64,000 bases of DNA, from positions 186,001 to 250,000 of the forward strand of contig JAHJWB010000001.1 in NCBI GenBank assembly GCA_018828125.1, written 5' to 3'. The stretch is from Gammaproteobacteria bacterium. Its GTDB lineage: Bacteria > Pseudomonadota > Gammaproteobacteria > Burkholderiales > Burkholderiaceae_C. The translations under genes were made by a program, and so were the position numbers. Below are positions 59,331-64,000 of this stretch, in pieces; the stretch's first letter is position 1, and the number at the start of each line of letters is the position of its first letter. A model generated the notes under the pieces. That model was not told the DNA's origin and made no database searches. It saw only the letters and a program-made list of their open reading frames with translations.

Positions 59331-61406
59331 TCACAACACAGGAAGAGGCGCAGGCTGCGCGAGCCGACTGGCATGCAGCCATGCACGGCGCAGAACGGGT
59401 GGCGACCACGACTCCTCGGGAATCAGCAGCAGGCGCTGTGCCCGCATGGCCTTGCCCAATGCAATCTGGCTGGTGAACACGGCCAGCGGGATCGCGAGGG
59501 CCAGGGGCAAGCCGACGGGCATGAGCCACAGCAAGGCACTGCTGTCGATTAGGGCAACACCCATCGCCAGCAGGCCAATCACCAGACTCATCGGTGCCAG
59601 CTGGCGCACCGCATGGCGCCAGGGCACCGCATGCGCTTCACGGGGAGGGGACTTCCATTCCAGCTTCAGGCCAGTGAGCGCGATAAGCACAAAAAGCGAA
59701 TGTGCCAACATGCGAATAGGGGCCTGCAGGATGGCCAGTACGCTTTCCAACGCGGCGCTCTTGAGCAAACTGAAACCTCCGCCGTATTCCTGCTGTTCGC
59801 GGCGCATGAACACCGCCGCCACACCCAGAATGCGTGGCAGGAAGAGCATGCACAGTGTCCAGGCCCACAGGGCGAGCAATTCTGTCGGCAGGATGTGCCA
59901 GTCAGCCACCAGCTTGGCACCCGACAGCCACAGCGCGGTGCCAAGGGTGAGAAACGCCAGCCACAACGGGGCTGACAAATACGCCATGGCACCGGTAACA
60001 AACATGGAGCGGTGCACGGCGTGGATGCCAGGTTCGGCCATCAGGCGCGCGTTTTGCAGGTTGCCCTGACACCAGCGGCGGTCACGCTGCAACTCGGCCA
60101 GCAAATCCGGCGGCTGCTGTTCATAGCTGCCGATCAGGTCGGACACCAGCCACACGTGGTAACCCGCGCGGCGCATGAGCGCAGCTTCGACAAAGTCATG
60201 CGACATGATTCCACCTGCCAGACCGCCTTTGCCTTTGATAGGCGCCAATGCGCAGTGCTGCATGAAAGGCGCAACCCGAATGATGGCGTTGTGGCCCCAG
60301 TAGTGGGACTCGCCCAGCTGCCAGTACTGCATGCCCAATGTGAAGAGGCGGCCGGTGACGCGCGAGGCGAACTGCTGCGCGCGGGCGTGCAGCGTGACGT
60401 GGCCGATGGCTTGGGTCGCCGTCTGGATGATGCCTGCGCTGGGGTTGGCTTCCATCAGCTTGGCCATGGAGACGATGCAGTCGCCGCTCATCACGCTGTC
60501 GGCATCCAGCACCACCATGTAGCGGTAGTCCTTGCCCCAGCGGCGGCAGAAGTCGGCCACGTTGCCCGCCTTGCGGTGGGTGCGGCGCGTGCGCAGGCGG
60601 TAATACACCTGTACCTGAGGCTGCTGGCTGTGCTGCGCCAGAGCGCTGCGCAGTTCTTCCCACGCAGCGCGTTCGGCGCGGGCAATGGCGGGGTCGTAGC
60701 TGTCGGACAGCACAAACACATCAAAAGTGGTGCCCTGACCCGTGGCCGCCACCGATTCGCATGTTGCTCGCAACCCGGCAAACACCGTGGCCACGTCTTC
60801 ATTGCAGATCGGCATGATGATGGCCGTACGGGCCTCGGGCGCCAGGGTGTGTTCGGTCACACTGCGCACCGACAGCGCATGCTTGTCCCCCCGCAGCATG
60901 ACCCAAAAGCCCATGAGCCCGGTCAGAAAACCGGTGACCACCCAGGCCGAGAGCAGCGCAAACAGCGCGATCTGCCCATAACCCAACAAGGGGTTTTCGT
61001 AGTCAGGCTGAACACCTGCAAACAGTGTGCTGGCCAAAGCCGTGGTGAGGACGGTCAACAACGCGAAGGTCCAGCGGCGTCGCTGTGCTGCGCCCTGCCA
61101 AGCCTGGTCCTGGGGGCTGCGATCGGATGGGGCGGCGCTGGCCGTTGCAGTGCGTCCGGTAAGGCGCACAAGTACAGCGGTACCGAGGCTGTTCCAGAAC
61201 CCGCGCCAAGGCAAGGGTGGCATGGAGCCACGGTTCAGGGGCGGGGCAGTCACCGCGCTGGGATGCCGCTCTTCGCGCAAGGGACTGCGCTGGCTGATGA
61301 CCGGGCGGTGATAAGTGGCACCGCGGCGCGCTACAACTGCAGGGGCTGCAATGGCGTCAGCACGGTGGTCCTCAGGGCTTACTCGGGAAGAATGATGTGC
61401 GTCCAT
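59331..61406 (-). CDS. opgH: Glucans biosynthesis glucosyltransferase OpgH
   Basis: 691 residues, GT2 family. Inner-membrane enzyme that builds and exports the beta-1,2-glucan backbone of osmoregulated periplasmic glucans from UDP-glucose. Visible: PICNEDVATVFAGL, VVLDADSVMSGDCIVSMAKL (D-x-D site), SHDFVEAALMRRAG, and QRDRRWCQGNLQN (Q-x3-RW). Six or more membrane helices flank the cytoplasmic catalytic domain. The first 28 bases overlap the end of opgG. Confidence 0.94.
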   Translation of the reverse strand: MDAHHSSRVSPEDHRADAIAAPAVVARRGATYHRPVISQRSPLREERHPSAVTAPPLNRGSMPPLPWRGFWNSLGTAVLVRLTGRTATASAAPSDRSPQDQAWQGAAQRRRWTFALLTVLTTALASTLFAGVQPDYENPLLGYGQIALFALLSAWVVTGFLTGLMGFWVMLRGDKHALSVRSVTEHTLAPEARTAIIMPICNEDVATVFAGLRATCESVAATGQGTTFDVFVLSDSYDPAIARAERAAWEELRSALAQHSQQPQVQVYYRLRTRRTHRKAGNVADFCRRWGKDYRYMVVLDADSVMSGDCIVSMAKLMEANPSAGIIQTATQAIGHVTLHARAQQFASRVTGRLFTLGMQYWQLGESHYWGHNAIIRVAPFMQHCALAPIKGKGGLAGGIMSHDFVEAALMRRAGYHVWLVSDLIGSYEQQPPDLLAELQRDRRWCQGNLQNARLMAEPGIHAVHRSMFVTGAMAYLSAPLWLAFLTLGTALWLSGAKLVADWHILPTELLALWAWTLCMLFLPRILGVAAVFMRREQQEYGGGFSLLKSAALESVLAILQAPIRMLAHSLFVLIALTGLKLEWKSPPREAHAVPWRHAVRQLAPMSLVIGLLAMGVALIDSSALLWLMPVGLPLALAIPLAVFTSQIALGKAMRAQRLLLIPEESWSPPVLRRAWLHASRLAQPAPLPVL

Positions 61407-62947
61407 GTTTCACTCACAGCGTGGTTGTCGTGTTGAAGAAAAGCGCGCAGCTCGACGGGTTGGTCGGCTTTCAAGCGCTGTACGCGCACGGTCATGCGCC
61501 ATTGGTCAGTTGCGGCGTTGCGGTAGACCAGGTTTTCAAGAACCTTGCCGTTGGCATCACTGGTGACCACCGCTTTCACGGTGGCGTCAGGCGAAAGCGC
61601 TTTGAGAGCAGGGCCGTCGAAATCGACCACGTACTGCGTCTGTTGTCGCAGGGCCTCGGCGTCGAGCTTGGTGTAGCCCATACCGCGGCGTGACTGAGTG
61701 GCCCATGCGCTGGGCGGGCGTTGCTGGGCGTCGCCCTGCCAGCTCAGTTCGTAGGCAAACTCCAGTGGCTCGCCAGCGGGGGGCATATGGGCCGGAACCC
61801 AGTAGGCAACGACGTTGTCGTGTGTTTCGTCGGGCGTGTTCAATTGCACCAGTTCCACCCGCCCTGCCCCCCAGTCATGCAGTGGGCGAACCCAGGTGCT
61901 GGGACGGCGTTCGTAGCGCGCTTCGACGTCCTCGTAGCTTGACCATTGGCGATCCCGCTGCATCAGTCCAAAACCCTTGGGATTCTTGGTAGCGAACGAG
62001 GTCACGAGCGTCTGCTGGGGGTTTTGCAGCGGACGCCACAGCCATTCGCCCTCGCCGGTGGCCACCATCAGACCGTCCGAGTCGTGCACCTCGGGTCGAA
62101 AGTCTTCCTTGCGGGGCTGGTTCTCCCCAAAGAAAAACATGCTGGTCAGTGGTGCAACCCCCAGCGTGGCGATGGGCTTGCCCGCGGAGGCTCGTACAAA
62201 CACCCTGCTGCGCACCGTGGTCGTGGTCTGGGGGCCGGGGGTGATGTCGAATTGGTAGGCGCCGGTAGCCCGGGGCGAATCCATCAGCGCATAGACGGTC
62301 ACTTTCGTGGACTGAGCCTGGGGCTTGACCAGCCAGAATTCGGTAAAACGCGGAAACTCCTCGCCCGAACCGCCCACGGTGTCAATGGCAAGACCCCGGG
62401 CTGACAGCCCGTACTGCTGCCCTTTGCCCAGCGCGCGGAAGTAGCTGGCACCCTGGAACACGACCAGCTCGTCCTTGTACTCGGGCGAGTTCAGGTGGTT
62501 GTGCAGGCGAAAACCGGCGAATCCGAGATCTCCCCAGGTTTGGGGCTTGACCTGGTTTTTCCCGTAGTCGAAATCAGCGCGGCTGTAGCTGATGTGGCGA
62601 GTGCCCTCGGGGGGCACTTCGTTGATCAACACGGGCTCCGTCTGATACAGGCCAAGGTGAAAGAACATTGCCTCGAATGGCAACTTATCTGCGCGCCACA
62701 AGGCCCGATCAGGGCGCCAGCGGATGTCGCGCACCTGGTCGTAGTTCAGCTTTGCAAGGTCAGCAGGGAGCTTGTCGCTAACAGCCCGGTAGGGCTGGTT
62801 CGCACTGTCACGGGCGAGGCGCGTGACATTCTCAAAGTCAAACCCCTGCGCGGAGGCCGCTCCCCCCAGCAGCGAGGCGACCAACACAAACAGCGGCCCC
62901 GCTGCTTTGCGGGCGGCTTTAGATAAAGAGGGAGAAACAGCGTACAT
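61379..62947 (-). CDS. opgG: Glucans biosynthesis protein OpgG
   Basis: 522 residues. A signal peptide (AAGPLFVLVASLLGGAASAQ, cleaved after ASA) sends it to the periplasm, where OpgG works with OpgH in branching or releasing osmoregulated periplasmic glucans. Family landmarks: FDFENVTRLARDSANQPYRA, RFRLHNHLNSPEYKDELVVF-type region (AGFRLHNHLNSPEYKDELVV) and PSTWVRPLHDWGAGRVELVQ. It overlaps opgH by 28 bases and precedes it. Confidence 0.94.
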   Translation of the reverse strand: MYAVSPSLSKAARKAAGPLFVLVASLLGGAASAQGFDFENVTRLARDSANQPYRAVSDKLPADLAKLNYDQVRDIRWRPDRALWRADKLPFEAMFFHLGLYQTEPVLINEVPPEGTRHISYSRADFDYGKNQVKPQTWGDLGFAGFRLHNHLNSPEYKDELVVFQGASYFRALGKGQQYGLSARGLAIDTVGGSGEEFPRFTEFWLVKPQAQSTKVTVYALMDSPRATGAYQFDITPGPQTTTTVRSRVFVRASAGKPIATLGVAPLTSMFFFGENQPRKEDFRPEVHDSDGLMVATGEGEWLWRPLQNPQQTLVTSFATKNPKGFGLMQRDRQWSSYEDVEARYERRPSTWVRPLHDWGAGRVELVQLNTPDETHDNVVAYWVPAHMPPAGEPLEFAYELSWQGDAQQRPPSAWATQSRRGMGYTKLDAEALRQQTQYVVDFDGPALKALSPDATVKAVVTSDANGKVLENLVYRNAATDQWRMTVRVQRLKADQPVELRAFLQHDNHAVSETWTHIILPE

Positions 62948-63129
62948 GCCGGCATATAGGGCAAACCCTGTGCCAGCATGAAAAAACCGTTTTAAATCAA
63001 CAGCTTATGGTGGGTATGGCATGTAAGCGTTTGTACGAGGCGCCTACTCACGCCGTAAACACCGATTTTTGTCGCTGATTAGCGACTTCGTAGCCATTGA
63101 TGAGTAAAAAGTCTATGTAAATCAAAGAC
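62948..63129. other. AT-richer region between glrR and opgG
   Basis: 182 bases, with lower GC than its surroundings. Contains the inverted repeat GTCGCT-gatt-AGCGAC (about 63073-63088) and AAGTCT-atgtaaatcaa-AGACTT (about 63109-63131); the latter is followed on the minus strand by a T-rich tract and could terminate glrR weakly. The opgG promoter should also be here. Confidence 0.5.
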
Positions 63130-64000
63130 TTAATCGTGTCGCTCATCTGCGACGTCGTCGCCGCCAGCCCCATCCGTTTTGAAATTTCCGGGGGTCAGGG
63201 CATGTTTCTGCAGCAGCCGATAAAACTCGGTGCGGTTTCGTTGGGCCAGGCGCGCGGCGTCGGCCACGTTCCCGTCGGTCATCTTGAGCAGACCGACCAA
63301 ATATTCACGCTCGAAACGCTGGCGGGCTTCGGTGAAGCTCAGCACCTGAGTTGTGGGGGTGCGCAACGCGCGTTGCACCAGGGTCAGCGGCACCAAGGGA
63401 GTCGTAGACAGGGCGCACACCTGCTCCACCACATTGAAAAGCTGGCGCACATTGCCTGGCCATGCGGCCGTGGTCAGAGCTTTGAGAGCCTCGGGAGCAA
63501 AGCCCGACAGGCGTTTGTCGTATTTGCGGGCCAGCTTGTCGAGAAAGTGGTTGGCCAGCAACGAGATGTCTTCACGCCGTTCTCCCAGGGTGGGCAGCAT
63601 CAGGGTGACCACATTCAGGCGGTAATACAGGTCTTCCCGGAACTGCGCAGTGGCCATCGCGGTTTCCAGATCGCGGTGCGTGGCAGAGATGATGCGCACA
63701 TCAATGGGAATGGACTGGCTGGAGCCTACGGGGCGCACCGCACGTTCCTGCAAGACGCGCAGGAGCTTGACCTGAAGCGCGGGCGGCATGTCCCCGATTT
63801 CGTCGAGCAAAAGGGTGCCGCCTTCGGCGGCCTGGAACAGGCCCTTGTGGTTGCTCACCGCATCGGTGAAGGCGCCTTTGACATGGCCGAACAACTCGGA
63901 TTCCAGCAGAGCCTCAGGAATGGCACCGCAGTTGACGGCCACAAAAGGCTTGGCAGCGCGCGGGCTTGCGCGGTGGATGGCCTGTGCCAGCAGCTCTTTG
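63130..64000 (-). CDS. glrR: GlrR/QseF-type sigma-54 response regulator, C-terminal part
   Basis: The reading frame enters from the right edge of the window; about 290 residues are visible. AAA+ domain with [20 protein letters not shown], the sigma-54 loop reading GAFTDA where GAFTGA is canonical, [40 protein letters not shown], and a Fis-type helix-turn-helix ([20 protein letters not shown], then LLQKHAL) that matches GlrR. In enterobacteria GlrR, activated by GlrK, drives envelope-stress promoters including glmY. The partner kinase would lie outside the window. Confidence 0.85.
   Translation of the reverse strand, partial: KELLAQAIHRASPRAAKPFVAVNCGAIPEALLESELFGHVKGAFTDAVSNHKGLFQAAEGGTLLLDEIGDMPPALQVKLLRVLQERAVRPVGSSQSIPIDVRIISATHRDLETAMATAQFREDLYYRLNVVTLMLPTLGERREDISLLANHFLDKLARKYDKRLSGFAPEALKALTTAAWPGNVRQLFNVVEQVCALSTTPLVPLTLVQRALRTPTTQVLSFTEARQRFEREYLVGLLKMTDGNVADAARLAQRNRTEFYRLLQKHALTPGNFKTDGAGGDDVADERHD

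Overview
The window looks like chromosomal DNA from a high-GC betaproteobacterium of the order Burkholderiales, most likely family Comamonadaceae (Acidovorax-like). The support is the gene content and protein sequences (paired cyanophycin synthetases with the ABC/DUF1854 pair, histone H1-like AAPAKK-repeat protein beside nrdAB, prmA-DUF3426-pfkB, opgGH, pilSR) and about eight copies of a palindromic intergenic repeat (AGCGCTT-N7-AAGCGCTAG core) that I associate with this family. No rRNA, tRNA, CRISPR array, prophage or plasmid functions were seen. Nearly all of it is core chromosome, with one IS30 element and a few gene remnants.

Layout. 1-5.8 kb: cyanophycin locus, with cphA (cut by the window edge) and a short CphA-like partner on the minus strand, divergent from a fused ABC transporter and a DUF1854 protein. 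6-12.5 kb: miscellaneous genes (EF-hand protein, IMP/GMP-type 5'-nucleotidase, orphan GspF, SDR, luciferase-like oxidoreductase, zinc-sensing CZB protein). 12.9-15.5 kb: M48 protease followed by three unrecognised genes. 15.6-20.2 kb: ruvC, cdsA-plsC pair, a stand-alone core methionine synthase, a remnant of a second plsC, and an AraC regulator split by an amber codon. 20.3-28.1 kb: DUF6151, mtgA, aroE, TonB-like, RNB exonuclease, PglL-type ligase, YqiA-type esterase. 28.2-34.6 kb: a kinase-HDOD-GAF signalling protein, rodA, yegP, tldD. 34.6-39.3 kb: aroG with an aromatic-rich leader peptide and attenuator, mpl, tlpA-like thioredoxin. 39.4-45.1 kb: accB-accC, prmA, DUF3426 protein, PfkB kinase. 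45.1-51.6 kb: IS30, the histone-like gene, and nrdB-nrdA under a double NrdR-box promoter. 51.8-59.1 kb: ampD, pilR-pilS, small PP0621-type protein, CcsA-like protein, ffh, C13 peptidase lipoprotein. 59.3-64 kb: opgH-opgG and the C-terminal part of a GlrR-type sigma-54 activator.

How the genes fit together. Cell-envelope functions recur (mtgA, rodA, mpl, ampD, opgGH, cdsA/plsC), mostly as separate units rather than one operon. The best regulatory structures readable here are (i) the aroG attenuator: an 18-residue leader with six aromatic residues in a row, whose 3' end can form an antiterminator against a perfect 8-bp terminator stem; (ii) two 16-bp NrdR boxes placed on the nrdA promoter; and (iii) a short open reading frame between accB and accC that repeats the first 11 residues of AccC with only synonymous differences and whose stop overlaps the accC start. 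The palindromic repeat has also entered coding sequence, clearly in aroE and possibly in tldD.
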